Notes: generated by a model from the letters alone, not told the origin. Shown: positions 51,501 through 61,499, numbered from the stretch's first letter. The stretch: 64,000 bases of DNA from JAGWBG01 sp034421095 (GCA_034421095.1 DAOUKR010000007.1:1-64000), one strand, 5' to 3'. Program-made: numbers and translations.

Positions 51501-54266
51501 ATGGAGATAGTAGAAGGTATGGCGCAGGAAGCAATAGGGGAAATTCCCAAGGCATATAACCCTGCTGACGTTGAGGAACGTATCTACAGCTTCTGGATGG
51601 AGAAGGGCTACTTCACTCCCAAGATTGACCCTAAGAAGCGTCCTTTCGTCGTCATAATGCCTCCTCCCAATGTGACGGGCGAACTACATTTGGGTCATGC
51701 ACTCACCGCCGCCGTGGAAGATGTGCTTTGCCGCTGGCACCGTATGCTGGGGGATTCCACGCTCTGGCTGCCGGGCAAAGACCACGCCGGAATTGCCACC
51801 CAGTGGGTAGTTGAGCAACAGTTAGCCAGGCAGGGCACCAGCCGGAAGGAGCTTGGCCGTGAGAAGTTCCTTGAGCAAGTGTGGGAATGGGTCGGGAAGT
51901 ATGGGAACACCATAGACGAGCAGCACAAACGACTTGGAACATCCTGCGATTGGTCCCGATTGCGGTTCACTCTCGACCCTGGACCCAGCACGGCGGTGCG
52001 TACTACTTTCGTTAATCTTTACAGGAAGGGCCTCATATACAAGGGAGAACGCCTTATTAACTGGTGCGTTCGCTGTTCCACGGCCCTCTCCGACCTTGAG
52101 GTGGAGCACGAGGAGTTGAATGGTAATCTGTGTCATGTACGCTATCCCCTCGCGGATGGGTCCGGACACATAACGGTAGCGACTACCAGGCCCGAGACCA
52201 TGCTGGGAGATACGGCTGTGGCTGTCCATCCTGACGACCCCCGTTATAGCTCTCTGATAGGGTATAACGTGGTGTTGCCGGTCATGGGTCGAGAGATTCC
52301 CGTCATAGCCGATTCAGCCCTGGACCCCGAATTTGGCACGGGCGCTCTCAAAGTCACGCCGGGGCATGACCCTACAGACTTTGAAATCGGCCAGCGTCAC
52401 AATCTGCCGCTGGTCACGGTTATCGGGCCCGATGGCACGATGACATCCGAGGCCGGCCCTTACGAGGGGGTAGAGCGGTTTGAGTGCCGTGAAGGAGTAG
52501 TGAACCAACTGGAGAAGGAGGGACTAATTGAGAGAATCGAACCTTATCAACACTCTGTAGGACACTGCCAGAGGTGCAAAACCGTGGTGGAACCTCTGGT
52601 GAGCATCCAGTGGTTCATGAACGTAGGTACACACGATGACCCGGATTCAATCGCCGGCCGAGCTTACAGGGCTGTTACCGAGGGTCGCATACGCATAGTC
52701 CCGGAACGGTTCGGCCGTGTATACCTCAACTGGCTGGAGAATATCCGGGACTGGTGCATCAGCCGTCAGCTATGGTGGGGCCACCGCATCCCGGTGTGGT
52801 ATTGTCGGGATTGCCAGGGCCAGACGGTGAGCATAGAGGACCCGGACCACTGTGAACATTGCGGTTCCACCCGAATCTGGCAGGACCCGGACGTGCTGGA
52901 TACCTGGTTTAGCTCGGGTCTCTGGACTCACTCCACCCTGGGGTGGCCGGAGGACACGGATGACATGGATTATTTCTATCCCCGGCCCGACCACGACCAT
53001 GCTATCCAGGGATACGACTCCTTTGTCATGGAGACTGGCTACGACATCATCTTCTTCTGGGTGGCCCGTATGATAATGATGGGCTTGGCGAACACGGGAC
53101 GCGAGCCTTTTCACACCGTCTTTCTCCACGGCTTGATACGGGACACCCAGGGCGTGAAAATGAGCAAGACCAAGGGAAATGTCCTCGACCCACTCCAGCT
53201 TATAGACCAGTTCGGCACCGATGCCCTCCGATTTGCTCTCACCACGGGAACCGCTCCGGGAAACGACCTTCGTTTGGGAGAGTCAAAACTGGAATCCAGC
53301 CGTAACTTTGCCAACAAGCTCTGGAACGCCGCCCGTTTCGTTGTGACCAGCCTGGAAGGGATGGATCCCGCGTTCCTGGCCGGGTGGCATGAACCATCGG
53401 GAAAGCGAAACCGCGAGGATAGATGGATTCTCCACCGCCTGAACCTGACTATCAGTTCGGTGAACGGCTACCTAAGGGAGTACGAGCTTGGCGAAGCCCA
53501 ACGAGTAATCTACGAGTTTCTTTGGGGGGAGTTCTGCGACTGGTACATCGAGATGGCCAAGGTGCGTTTGAGGTCTGGCGATACCACTCCCTCAAGGGTG
53601 CTTGCCCACGTGCTTGAGCGCACCCTACGCTTATTGCATCCCTTTATGCCATTCATAACTGAGGAGATATGGCAGAACCTTATCCGCCGCCTCCCCAATG
53701 AGGGCGATTTGCCCGAGTCTATCATGAACGCCCCGTATCCTGAGCCCAATTCGGCGCACATTGACCATGAGTCGGAGAGTGAGATGCTCATCATCATTCT
53801 CATGATACGGGCCATCAGGAACGCTCGTGCCCAGCTGCATATTCCCTCCGGCCAGCGCCTTGAAGCTACCGTGGATACCAACGGGTTGAAGGAGGCCGTG
53901 GAGGAGGAGTCGCCGGCCATACGCACCCTTGCCCGTGTGGAACCTCTCCACATAATTGATGGTCCAGGAGAGCGGCCACAGGCCGGTGAGGCGATGACCC
54001 TTGTGATAGACCGTCACGGCTCCGAGGTCCCCCTGGTCGTAACATTGCCGTTGGCTGGTGTTGTGGACCTCTCGGCTGAGAGGGTGCGTCTTAATAAGGA
54101 GTTGCAGGAGTGCGATACCGGTCTGGAGCGGGTACGAGGTCTCCTGTCCAACTCTGATTTCAGCTCAAAGGCCCCTGAAGAGGTGGTGGAACGAGAGCAG
54201 GAGCGGCTCAATTCTCTTCAAGAACGGAGAGAACGCCTGCAAGAAATCCTTGCTCAGCTGCCCTGA
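51501..54266 (+). CDS. valS: Valyl-tRNA synthetase
   Basis: The 921-residue class-I synthetase has PPPNVTGELHLGHAL (HIGH motif, about 53-67), GVKMSKTKGNVLDP (KMSKS, about 553-566), the valine-type editing domain (about 200-350, with ATTRPETMLGDTAV) and a C-terminal coiled coil (about 860-921, LNKELQECDTGLERV). It charges tRNA-Val and edits misacylated threonine. The start could also be ATG 51519 (MAQEAIGEIPKAYNP); neither ATG has a good ribosome-binding site. No T-box leader is visible in the 90 bp upstream. Confidence 0.97.
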   Translation: MEIVEGMAQEAIGEIPKAYNPADVEERIYSFWMEKGYFTPKIDPKKRPFVVIMPPPNVTGELHLGHALTAAVEDVLCRWHRMLGDSTLWLPGKDHAGIATQWVVEQQLARQGTSRKELGREKFLEQVWEWVGKYGNTIDEQHKRLGTSCDWSRLRFTLDPGPSTAVRTTFVNLYRKGLIYKGERLINWCVRCSTALSDLEVEHEELNGNLCHVRYPLADGSGHITVATTRPETMLGDTAVAVHPDDPRYSSLIGYNVVLPVMGREIPVIADSALDPEFGTGALKVTPGHDPTDFEIGQRHNLPLVTVIGPDGTMTSEAGPYEGVERFECREGVVNQLEKEGLIERIEPYQHSVGHCQRCKTVVEPLVSIQWFMNVGTHDDPDSIAGRAYRAVTEGRIRIVPERFGRVYLNWLENIRDWCISRQLWWGHRIPVWYCRDCQGQTVSIEDPDHCEHCGSTRIWQDPDVLDTWFSSGLWTHSTLGWPEDTDDMDYFYPRPDHDHAIQGYDSFVMETGYDIIFFWVARMIMMGLANTGREPFHTVFLHGLIRDTQGVKMSKTKGNVLDPLQLIDQFGTDALRFALTTGTAPGNDLRLGESKLESSRNFANKLWNAARFVVTSLEGMDPAFLAGWHEPSGKRNREDRWILHRLNLTISSVNGYLREYELGEAQRVIYEFLWGEFCDWYIEMAKVRLRSGDTTPSRVLAHVLERTLRLLHPFMPFITEEIWQNLIRRLPNEGDLPESIMNAPYPEPNSAHIDHESESEMLIIILMIRAIRNARAQLHIPSGQRLEATVDTNGLKEAVEEESPAIRTLARVEPLHIIDGPGERPQAGEAMTLVIDRHGSEVPLVVTLPLAGVVDLSAERVRLNKELQECDTGLERVRGLLSNSDFSSKAPEEVVEREQERLNSLQERRERLQEILAQLP

Positions 54267-54285
54267 TTGGGGGAATGGGTAAGCC

Positions 54286-55026
54286 TTAGTCTCCAGGTGC
54301 TAGCGGGTGGGTCTGGGCACGAAGTTTGTCCAATCTCTCCAGTCCCTTACGAGTGTCACTGGCTACCCTGGCGGGGTCCCAGAGTTTGAGCCTTCTCTTG
54401 AAGAGCTGGTAAGTGAATTCCTTCGTCTCAGTGAGGCTGAGGGTCTTTCGTCGGGAGTCACCTTTGCTCTTCAGGAATTCTTTTACCAGGTTGGAGCGTG
54501 TATCGTTGTAAATCCGCATAAAGGCTTCTTCCACCAAGTCTTCGCTGTCAGAGAAGCCGCGGGCAAGGTGCTGCTTGCGTACCTCTTCCTCCACCGAAAG
54601 CTGTAGGGCCTCTTCTACCACCACGCCGTACCAATAGTTGAGAAAGGCCCTGTGTTTATTGTGGCCTATCAACTCCTGGAACTCAGCCGTAGTGACTCTG
54701 CCTGGCAGCCTACCCTGGAACAGCATCCGCTCTTTTTCTTCCACTGGAACCAATCCGTCCAACTCTTCGCAAAGGCGCTCCGCAAGAATGAGCCAGTCGA
54801 AAGCCTCTCCCTTGACCAGGTAGATGTAATGGCGACCGTGGACCTCCTCCTGGGGAATAGTCCACATGCCTATGGCTTCCAGAAGGGCTAGATGCCACTC
54901 TCGACCGGACTGGACCGCACGTTTCAAATGACGTACGGCCTCCAGCTCATTCTGCACAAGCTCCTTAAGGTCCTCTCCAGACTCCTGGCAGGGATTAGAA
55001 GGATTTTCCCACTGGTCTTCGCTCAT
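54286..55026 (-). CDS. Hypothetical soluble helical protein
   Basis: The protein has 246 residues, mostly charged and helical, with no signal peptide or membrane segment. I recognise no domain. Segments such as REWHLALLEAIGMWTIPQEEV (about 42-62) and EEAFMRIYNDTRSNLVKEFL (about 168-187) look like conserved helices. It follows the PolX-type fragment gene on the same strand, and the frame between them is open apart from the TAG at 55093-55095. It converges on valS with a 19-bp gap. Probably real because of length and composition; no function can be proposed. Confidence 0.7.
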   Translation of the reverse strand: MSEDQWENPSNPCQESGEDLKELVQNELEAVRHLKRAVQSGREWHLALLEAIGMWTIPQEEVHGRHYIYLVKGEAFDWLILAERLCEELDGLVPVEEKERMLFQGRLPGRVTTAEFQELIGHNKHRAFLNYWYGVVVEEALQLSVEEEVRKQHLARGFSDSEDLVEEAFMRIYNDTRSNLVKEFLKSKGDSRRKTLSLTETKEFTYQLFKRRLKLWDPARVASDTRKGLERLDKLRAQTHPLAPGD

Positions 55027-55092
55027 AGTTCTTGGTTCCAGCAGATCGCTCTCAGGAATAAAACCACCTAGTCTACTGACGGGAAGGTGTAC

Positions 55093-55383
55093 CTATAACC
55101 TCTCAAGATTTTTCGACGATAACTCACCTTTAAGTCTTTCATAGGTCGCCACTTTTCCGGTGGAGACCATCTCCTTGATTTTGTTGCTGATAGCCTTGCC
55201 GATGCCCGGGATACTCATTAGGTCCACATCATCTTTGATAGCCTGTTCCAGAGGCGTCGGCAACTGCTCAATGATGCGGGCCGCTCTCCGGTACGCGCGA
55301 ATCTTGAATATGCTGTCTCCCTTCATTTCCAGAAGGGAAGCCATACCATCGAAAAGTTCGGCTATCTCTTTGTTGGAAACCAT
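55093..55383 (-). CDS. Stand-alone PolX/Pol-beta N-terminal (HhH) domain protein
   Basis: The protein is 96 residues from ATG 55383; the upstream frame to 55608 overlaps secA and is unsupported. The sequence NKEIAELFDGMASLLEMKGD, IFKIRAYRRAARIIEQLP, then IPGIGKAISNKIKEMVSTG reproduces the 8-kDa helix-hairpin-helix domain of bacterial PolX polymerases. The palm, fingers and PHP parts of the usual protein of about 570 residues are missing. It could be a truncated relic or a short DNA-binding protein. It lies downstream of secA on the same strand. Confidence 0.8.
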   Translation of the reverse strand: MVSNKEIAELFDGMASLLEMKGDSIFKIRAYRRAARIIEQLPTPLEQAIKDDVDLMSIPGIGKAISNKIKEMVSTGKVATYERLKGELSSKNLERL

Positions 55384-55471
55384 GACCCCTATGCCCACCC
55401 GGCCACTGCAATGTCCCAACCCATCCCATAATATCCTGCCATGCCATAATATCCGGGAGGTGCAGCATATT

Positions 55472-58093
55472 TTACGAGTTTGTGCCGTGGCATCGCTTGT
55501 ATTTCTTGCCACTGCCGCAAGGGCAAGGCTCGTTCCGACCCGTTTTGCGGCCTCCGACTGGTAAAGCGGTCTTTTGTCGACCCGATGCAGCCGCCATCGG
55601 GCTGGCACGCTCCTGAGAGTCCGATTTCCGTGTCCCTCGTGCAGGACCTAAGGATACCTGATATATAGCATGTACTATATCACGCTGGATGCGGTCGAGA
55701 AGCTCCTGGAACGTGCGGCTGCCCTCGGTCTTGTACATGACGAGTGGGTCTCTCTGGCCGTAGGCGTGAAGCCCTATGCCCTGGCGCAGGTTGTCCATAG
55801 CTGTGAGGTGATGCAGCCAGTGGATGTCCAGTGTACGCAGCATCAGCAGGCGCTCCAGGACACGCATATCGCCCGAGCCTATTTGCGTCTCACGCACATC
55901 ATACATTTCATCAGCGTGACGTGTCAGCTTATCTTCTATCTCGTCTTTGCTTAGCAAAGACAGCGTCTCCTCCGATGCCAACTCTTTCGGCAGTGAAAAG
56001 ACAGTGCCAAGTTCAGCGAGAAAGCCGTTCACATCCCACGTTTCGGCGTACTTACCCGGCAAATACCTGGAAATGAGAGACTTAATCTCTTTGTGGACCA
56101 TTTCCAGAACGGTTTCTTTCAAGTCGCCGTTGGTCAGTGCCATTCGACGCTGAGCATAGACAATCTGACGCTGGTTGTTGAGTACGTCGTCGTATTCCAG
56201 CAGATGTTTTCGTGCATCAAAATGCTGTCCTTCGACCTTCACCTGGGCGCTCTCCAGGGACTTGGTGACGATGCGGTTCTCTATGGGAGTATCCTCGTCC
56301 AGGCCCACCATGCTCATGATACTTTTAATTCGGTCTCCGCCGAACCGGCGCAGCAAATCGTCTTCCAGAGAGGCGTAGAAACGGGAGCTTCCCGGGTCAC
56401 CCTGGCGACCGGACCGGCCACGGAGCTGATTGTCTATGCGTCTGGCCTCGTGATGGTTGGTACCTATAACATAGAGACCCCCTAGAGATAGGACCAGGTC
56501 ATGTTCGCTCTTCCATTCTTCGGGAGTGATGTCCAGACCGGCAGCATTACCTCCAAGCACTATGTCCGTTCCTCTGCCCGCCATGTTGGTAGCCACGGTG
56601 ATGGCGCCGGGGCTGCCCGCTTGGACTACTATATTGGCTTCTCTTTCGTGCTGCTTTGCATTGAGTACCTGATGGGCTATGCCGAGCTTGTTGAGTAAAC
56701 CGCTCAACTTTTCCGAGTCCTCGATTGACGTGGTGCCGACCAGAACTGGCCGTCCATTTTCGTGGTGCTCCTGAATGTCCGATGCCACGGCTCGCCATTT
56801 CCCCTCTTCGGTCTTGTAAATCAGGTCCGGCAAGTCCTCGCGAACCATGGGTTGATTGGTCGGAATCACCGCTACGTCAAGGCGGTAAATCTTGTAGAAC
56901 TCCTCGGCCTCGGTGGCCGCGGTCCCCGTCATCCCGGCGAGCTTGTCATACATGCGGAAGTAGTTCTGAAGGGTGATCGTGGCGTAGGTAATACTCTCTC
57001 GCTGTACCTTCAGACCCTCTTTCGCCTCCACGGCCTGGTGAAGGCCGTCAGACCATCGGCGGCCAAACTGAAGGCGACCGGTAAACTCGTCTACAATCAC
57101 AACCTGACCGTCGCGCACCACGTACTCTTTATCCCTTTTTTTCAGAATGTGAGCGGCGAGAGCGTTCTCCATGTAGTGAACGAGATGATAGTTCTCAGGG
57201 TCATAGAGGTTGCCCACTTTGGCCCACTGCTCCATTTTGCCGATTCCGGGCTGGGTGAGGCTGATGCTGCGGGTGCGGTCATCTATGGTGTAGTCTTCTT
57301 CCTGGAGACGGGACACCATACGGGCGAAGGAATAGTACAGTTGGACGGGTTCTTCGGCGGGTCCGCTGATTATCAGAGGGGTCCTGGCCTCATCTATGAG
57401 GATATTGTCTACCTCGTCAACAATGGCATAGTTCAGTCCTCGTTGGACTGCCATGTCCGGGTCTACCACCATGTTATCCCGAAGGTAATCAAACCCGAAC
57501 TCATTGTTAGTGCCGTAGGTGATGTCGGCAAGATAGGCTTCTTTCCTGGTCACAGGACGCAGGTAGCTTAGACCCGGACTCCCATTCTCATACGAAGGCT
57601 CATAAATATAGGCTGTGTCGTGCTGAAGGCAGGCCACCGAGAGGCCCAGCAGGTTGTATATAGGGCCCATCCAGACGGCGTCTCGTTTTGCAAGGTAATC
57701 GTTGACCGTGACGACGTGGACGCCCTGTCCAGTGAGGGCGTTGAGATACACTGGAAGCGTGGATACCAGGGTTTTACCTTCACCGGTCTTCATCTCGGCG
57801 ATCATCCCCTGGTGCAGGACGATGCCACCCATTAGCTGAACATCGTAATGGCGCTGGCCAAGGGTGCGCTTTGCTGCCTCTCGAACGACTGCAAAGGCCT
57901 CCGGAAGCAAGTCATCCGGGCGTCTTCTGTCATCCAGATGCCTTTTGAAATCTTCCGTCTTGGCACCAAGTTGAGTGTTGGACAGTCGCTCCATGTCCGG
58001 TTCAAGGTCGTTTATCTCTTCTATAGTCGGCCTGAATTTCCTGGTTATCCTGTCACCGGAGTCTCCAATGATTTTACTCAGGATGTTAACCAT
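55472..58093 (-). CDS. secA: Protein translocase ATPase SecA
   Basis: The 873-residue protein shows all SecA parts: Walker A MKTGEGKTLVSTLP (about 100), the VDEVDNILIDEARTPLIISG Walker B region (about 208), the preprotein cross-linking domain, the second motor domain (TNMAGRGTDIVLGG, near 500), and the C-terminal zinc tail RNEPCPCGSGKKYKRCHG (SEC-C). SecA drives preproteins through SecYEG and here serves the many predicted lipoproteins and membrane proteins. GGTGG precedes the ATG. prs lies upstream on the same strand with a 76-bp gap. Confidence 0.98.
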   Translation of the reverse strand: MVNILSKIIGDSGDRITRKFRPTIEEINDLEPDMERLSNTQLGAKTEDFKRHLDDRRRPDDLLPEAFAVVREAAKRTLGQRHYDVQLMGGIVLHQGMIAEMKTGEGKTLVSTLPVYLNALTGQGVHVVTVNDYLAKRDAVWMGPIYNLLGLSVACLQHDTAYIYEPSYENGSPGLSYLRPVTRKEAYLADITYGTNNEFGFDYLRDNMVVDPDMAVQRGLNYAIVDEVDNILIDEARTPLIISGPAEEPVQLYYSFARMVSRLQEEDYTIDDRTRSISLTQPGIGKMEQWAKVGNLYDPENYHLVHYMENALAAHILKKRDKEYVVRDGQVVIVDEFTGRLQFGRRWSDGLHQAVEAKEGLKVQRESITYATITLQNYFRMYDKLAGMTGTAATEAEEFYKIYRLDVAVIPTNQPMVREDLPDLIYKTEEGKWRAVASDIQEHHENGRPVLVGTTSIEDSEKLSGLLNKLGIAHQVLNAKQHEREANIVVQAGSPGAITVATNMAGRGTDIVLGGNAAGLDITPEEWKSEHDLVLSLGGLYVIGTNHHEARRIDNQLRGRSGRQGDPGSSRFYASLEDDLLRRFGGDRIKSIMSMVGLDEDTPIENRIVTKSLESAQVKVEGQHFDARKHLLEYDDVLNNQRQIVYAQRRMALTNGDLKETVLEMVHKEIKSLISRYLPGKYAETWDVNGFLAELGTVFSLPKELASEETLSLLSKDEIEDKLTRHADEMYDVRETQIGSGDMRVLERLLMLRTLDIHWLHHLTAMDNLRQGIGLHAYGQRDPLVMYKTEGSRTFQELLDRIQRDIVHAIYQVSLGPARGTRKSDSQERASPMAAASGRQKTALPVGGRKTGRNEPCPCGSGKKYKRCHGTNS

Positions 58094-58169
58094 GAAACCA
58101 CCTTACTGGTATCTCACCTACTATTTTGACCTCTCGCTGGTATGGCTGCGTCTCTGTCTTTGGCCGGGT

Positions 58170-59117
58170 CTATTCAAACATCTCACCCACGGAGAGGCCT
58201 TCGTGGATGCGGCGGATGGCTTCGCCAAGTAGCGGAGCAACCGACAGGACGGTTATCGTTCCATTAAGTTTATCTTCGGATATTGGAATCGTATCTGCGA
58301 CCACCAACTCCTTGATAGGGCTGTCTACCATCCTTTGTGATGCGTTCCTCGACAGGACCGGATGGGTAGCACAGGCGTAGATGTTCTTGACCCCGCGTTC
58401 ATTAAGGGCTTGCACCGCTGACAGCAACGAGCCACCGGTATCCACTTCATCATCGAAGGTGAGGGCGGTCATTCCCTCTACGTCACCGATGATATTAAGG
58501 CTCTCGGCATTGTCGTTGTTCCCTATTCGGCGTTTTTCGATGATGGCAAGCGGTGCTTGCAGCCGCTCCGCCATGTCGCGGGCCCTTTTGCTGATACCAA
58601 TATCCGTAGCTACCACGACGGGATTCTCCAGTGCCTTGTCCCGGAAATAGCGGCTGAGTATAGTCAGGGCAGTTAGCTCATCAACCGGGATGTTGAAGAA
58701 ACCCTGGATTTGCCCGGCGTGAAGGTCTATGGTAAGAAGGCGGTCTGCTCCCGCCGCCGTGAGGAGGTCCGCCACAAGACGTGCGGTGATTGGAACCCGC
58801 GGCTGGTCCTTCTTGTCGGTGCGGCCATAGCCATAGTAGGGGACTACCGCGGTTACCCGACCCGCCGACGCGCGTTTAGCTGCATCAATCATAATGAGCA
58901 GCTCCATCAGATGGTCGTTAACCGGAGCACAGGTAGGTTGGATGATAAAGACGTCTCTCTGGCGGATGTTCTCCTGGATACGCACAAAGGTGTTATCGTT
59001 GTTGAACTTGAACACCTCAACTTCCCCCGGGGGTATGTTAAGGTAGTCACATACCGCGTGGGCAAGCTGGGGATGGGCATTGCCGCTGAATACCCGTAGT
59101 TCATCAAAAGGCCCCAT
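58170..59117 (-). CDS. prs: Ribose-phosphate pyrophosphokinase
   Basis: The 315-residue enzyme makes PRPP from ribose 5-phosphate and ATP. Typical segments are FSGNAHPQLAHAVCDYL (about 9), RDVFIIQPTCAPVNDHLMEL (about 53), PYYGYGRTDKKDQPRVPITAR (about 94, ATP site) and the PRPP loop FDDEVDTGGSLLSAV (about 215). GGGGGAG precedes the ATG. PRPP feeds purine synthesis, including the route ending at the nearby purA, but the two genes are divergent and separated by a repeat-containing spacer. Confidence 0.97.
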   Translation of the reverse strand: MGPFDELRVFSGNAHPQLAHAVCDYLNIPPGEVEVFKFNNDNTFVRIQENIRQRDVFIIQPTCAPVNDHLMELLIMIDAAKRASAGRVTAVVPYYGYGRTDKKDQPRVPITARLVADLLTAAGADRLLTIDLHAGQIQGFFNIPVDELTALTILSRYFRDKALENPVVVATDIGISKRARDMAERLQAPLAIIEKRRIGNNDNAESLNIIGDVEGMTALTFDDEVDTGGSLLSAVQALNERGVKNIYACATHPVLSRNASQRMVDSPIKELVVADTIPISEDKLNGTITVLSVAPLLGEAIRRIHEGLSVGEMFE

Positions 59118-59225
59118 TATCTCCCCCTGTGAACGGTTTTTCTTGCCTCGGGCAGGGCAGCCGATACTCCATTATGCCCTGAGAGATAGGTGTGATAACA
59201 TCCAGGCCAACTATGCTGCTACTGA

Positions 59226-59356
59226 GAGGAAACTCCGAATAAGCGGAAACGGCAGTCCGCCAACCTGCCATACTGGCGAAAGCCAGTATCCAGACTCTCC
59301 ATCCGCCTGAGGCGGACTGGATTCCGGCCTACGCCGGAATGACGTTTTTCAGAGCT
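59226..59356. repeat. MITE-like intergenic repeat, copy B
   Basis: Copy B is 131 bp and lacks the extra dyad of copy A. It has the same hairpin series and similar imperfect inverted ends. It lies in the 486-bp spacer between prs and purA. A TATACT at 59478-59483 further on could be the purA -10 box, but its -35 is weak. The remaining spacer is AT-richer and holds no gene I can support. Confidence 0.85.
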
Positions 59357-59603
59357 TACTCGAAGATTTCGTAAATCTATAGCCCGATTATAGCATAGCC
59401 ATATAGTTAAGCGGAAGGAACATCGTTTCCTGGAAATGGTAGCCTATCGGCTTCTTCCCAATGGGTATCATTTTTGGTATACTGCCCAAGGTTGACCTCC
59501 GAGACCCCTGGCTATGCCCATGAACTCTTGTGACAGGTCAATCTTGAGCGTAAGGCGCTCAGTTGAGAAATTGCAAACCGGACCTCGGGCGAGGAGAGGA
59601 AAC

Positions 59604-60893
59604 ATGCCGGCTTACGCCGTTATAGGTGGACAGTGGGGGGATGAAGGCAAGGGGAAGGTGGTGGATTTCCTGGCGGAGAAGGCCCACTGCGTGGTGCGCT
59701 ATCAGGGAGGCAACAACGCCGGACATACTGTCGTCACCCAGAAGGGCGAATTCAGCCTTCACCTTGTCCCGTCGGGCATCCTGTGGCCCCAGGTCACTTG
59801 TATTATTGGCAATGGCGTTGTCGTAGACCCTGATGTTCTAATTGAGGAGATGGACAACCTGGAATCCAGGGGCATTGACACGAGCAGGCTTTATGTCAGC
59901 GAGCGTGCCCATCTCATAATGCCTTATCACATCCTTCTGGACCAACTGGAGGAACGAGCCAGGGGGTCTGCGGCTCTCGGGACCACTGGGCGGGGTGTGG
60001 GGCCTGCTTACACTGATAAGACGGGACGCATGGGTATCAGGGCCGGGGAGCTTTTCGACCTTACCTCAGAAGATTTCCTGCCCAGATTGAAACGGACGAT
60101 TGAGTTCAAGAACAACATAATTACCAAGGTATACGGTGAACCTCCGGTCTCCCTGGAGGAAGTGTATGACAAGTGCCTGAATTGGAGTCAGAGACTGAAG
60201 CATCACATCCGTCCTACTGAGTTGATGGTCCATAAGACCCTCTCCCAAGGCCACAACGTTCTTCTGGAGGGTGCCCAGGGTACTCTGCTGGACCTGGACC
60301 ACGGAACGTACCCCTACGTGACCTCATCTTCGCCATCTATCGGCGGGGCCGGGACCGGAATGGGCCTGAGTCCGCGAGATATTACCAGCATCACCGGTGT
60401 CTTCAAGGCCTACTCCACACGGGTGGGCAGCGGGCCTATGGCGTCTGAAATGCACGACAGCACGGGTGATGCGCTAAGGGAGAAGGCGTGGGAGTACGGC
60501 GTAACCACGGGTAGGGCCAGACGTATTGGCTGGTTCGACGCCGTTGCCGGCAGGTACAGCGTCCTGGTCAATGGCTTTACCTCGTTGGTATTGACCAGAC
60601 TGGACGTGCTGGACGGTTTCCCTCACATAAAGATATGCGTGGGTTATGAGATTGACGGAGACGCCGTTGACCACTTCCCCGCAAGCGCATCTTTGCTTGG
60701 GCGCTGCCGACCTGTGTATGAGGAGCTTCCCGGTTGGGAGGTGCCCACGGCCAACGCCACGCAGATGTCCCAACTGCCCCGGGAAGCGGTGGCCTACGTG
60801 AGGCGCATAGAGGAACTGGTGGGTTCACCCATTCACGTCATCTCCACAGGACCTCGGAGGGGTGAGACAATCGTGATTAAGCCCATCCTCTGA
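59604..60893 (+). CDS. purA: Adenylosuccinate synthase
   Basis: The protein is 429 residues from ATG 59604 (GAGGAGAGG upstream), the usual PurA length; an earlier in-frame ATG at 59514 adds an unrelated 30-residue leader. The GTP/IMP loop GGQWGDEGKGKVVDFLA (about 8-24) and the later GTTGRGVGPAYTDKTGR segment (about 126) identify it. It joins IMP and aspartate with GTP to give adenylosuccinate in AMP synthesis. Confidence 0.98.
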   Translation: MPAYAVIGGQWGDEGKGKVVDFLAEKAHCVVRYQGGNNAGHTVVTQKGEFSLHLVPSGILWPQVTCIIGNGVVVDPDVLIEEMDNLESRGIDTSRLYVSERAHLIMPYHILLDQLEERARGSAALGTTGRGVGPAYTDKTGRMGIRAGELFDLTSEDFLPRLKRTIEFKNNIITKVYGEPPVSLEEVYDKCLNWSQRLKHHIRPTELMVHKTLSQGHNVLLEGAQGTLLDLDHGTYPYVTSSSPSIGGAGTGMGLSPRDITSITGVFKAYSTRVGSGPMASEMHDSTGDALREKAWEYGVTTGRARRIGWFDAVAGRYSVLVNGFTSLVLTRLDVLDGFPHIKICVGYEIDGDAVDHFPASASLLGRCRPVYEELPGWEVPTANATQMSQLPREAVAYVRRIEELVGSPIHVISTGPRRGETIVIKPIL

Positions 60894-61010
60894 TGCCGGG
60901 CCGGGTGTAGAAACTTGGCCGGGAGTAGGTCTCCGGCGACTGCTACTCTGTGAGTCGAAATAACGCGGCCACGGTTAGGTGCGCTGGCGCAGTCGGGGAG
61001 GCGACTTGGG

Positions 61011-61499
61011 CTATCTTGCGCGAGCCTGACTGCTCGATGGGCGAGGCCGAGTAGCTGCGGTACTCCGTCCTCCTCCCTTCCGGGACTTGAGAGAAAAGAA
61101 GGCCGCGGCTAGGAACAGCAGTATCGCAAATGCCCCGAACACGATGAGCACGGGCGCCAGGGTATAGCCTCCGATGATTGTTATGAGGCTCACTATTGCC
61201 GCCACTCCCATGACCACGGCACCGGCTCTCTGCTTGAACACCGCCAACACGGCGCCTGCGAGTCCAACGATGGAGAAAAGCACGCCCAGAATGCCGATGG
61301 ACAGCATCCTGTCCAGATTCTCCTCATTGAAGAAATCTATTTCGTCCATACGCATCGTGTTGGCAAGTTCTTTTATGCCTCGCAGGTCTTCAACGTCGAG
61401 GTCTTCGCTTGTTGCGCTGCCGATGATAAGCGCTGTCATGGCTCCCGCAAACATGATGATGGCCGCCAAGATGCCTACAGCTACCGCCGCTCCTCGCAT
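61011..61499 (-). CDS. Small membrane protein with four predicted helices (DUF4064-like)
   Basis: The 162-residue protein has hydrophobic segments about 5-27, 68-90, 93-112 and 115-137, an acidic loop between the first two (EDLDVEDLRGIKELANTM), and a basic, serine-rich tail (about 140-162). The layout recalls DUF4064 proteins. GGAA is spaced before the ATG. It converges on purA and lies downstream of the dapA terminator. No function is known. Confidence 0.7.
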   Translation of the reverse strand: MRGAAVAVGILAAIIMFAGAMTALIIGSATSEDLDVEDLRGIKELANTMRMDEIDFFNEENLDRMLSIGILGVLFSIVGLAGAVLAVFKQRAGAVVMGVAAIVSLITIIGGYTLAPVLIVFGAFAILLFLAAAFFSLKSRKGGGRSTAATRPRPSSSQARAR

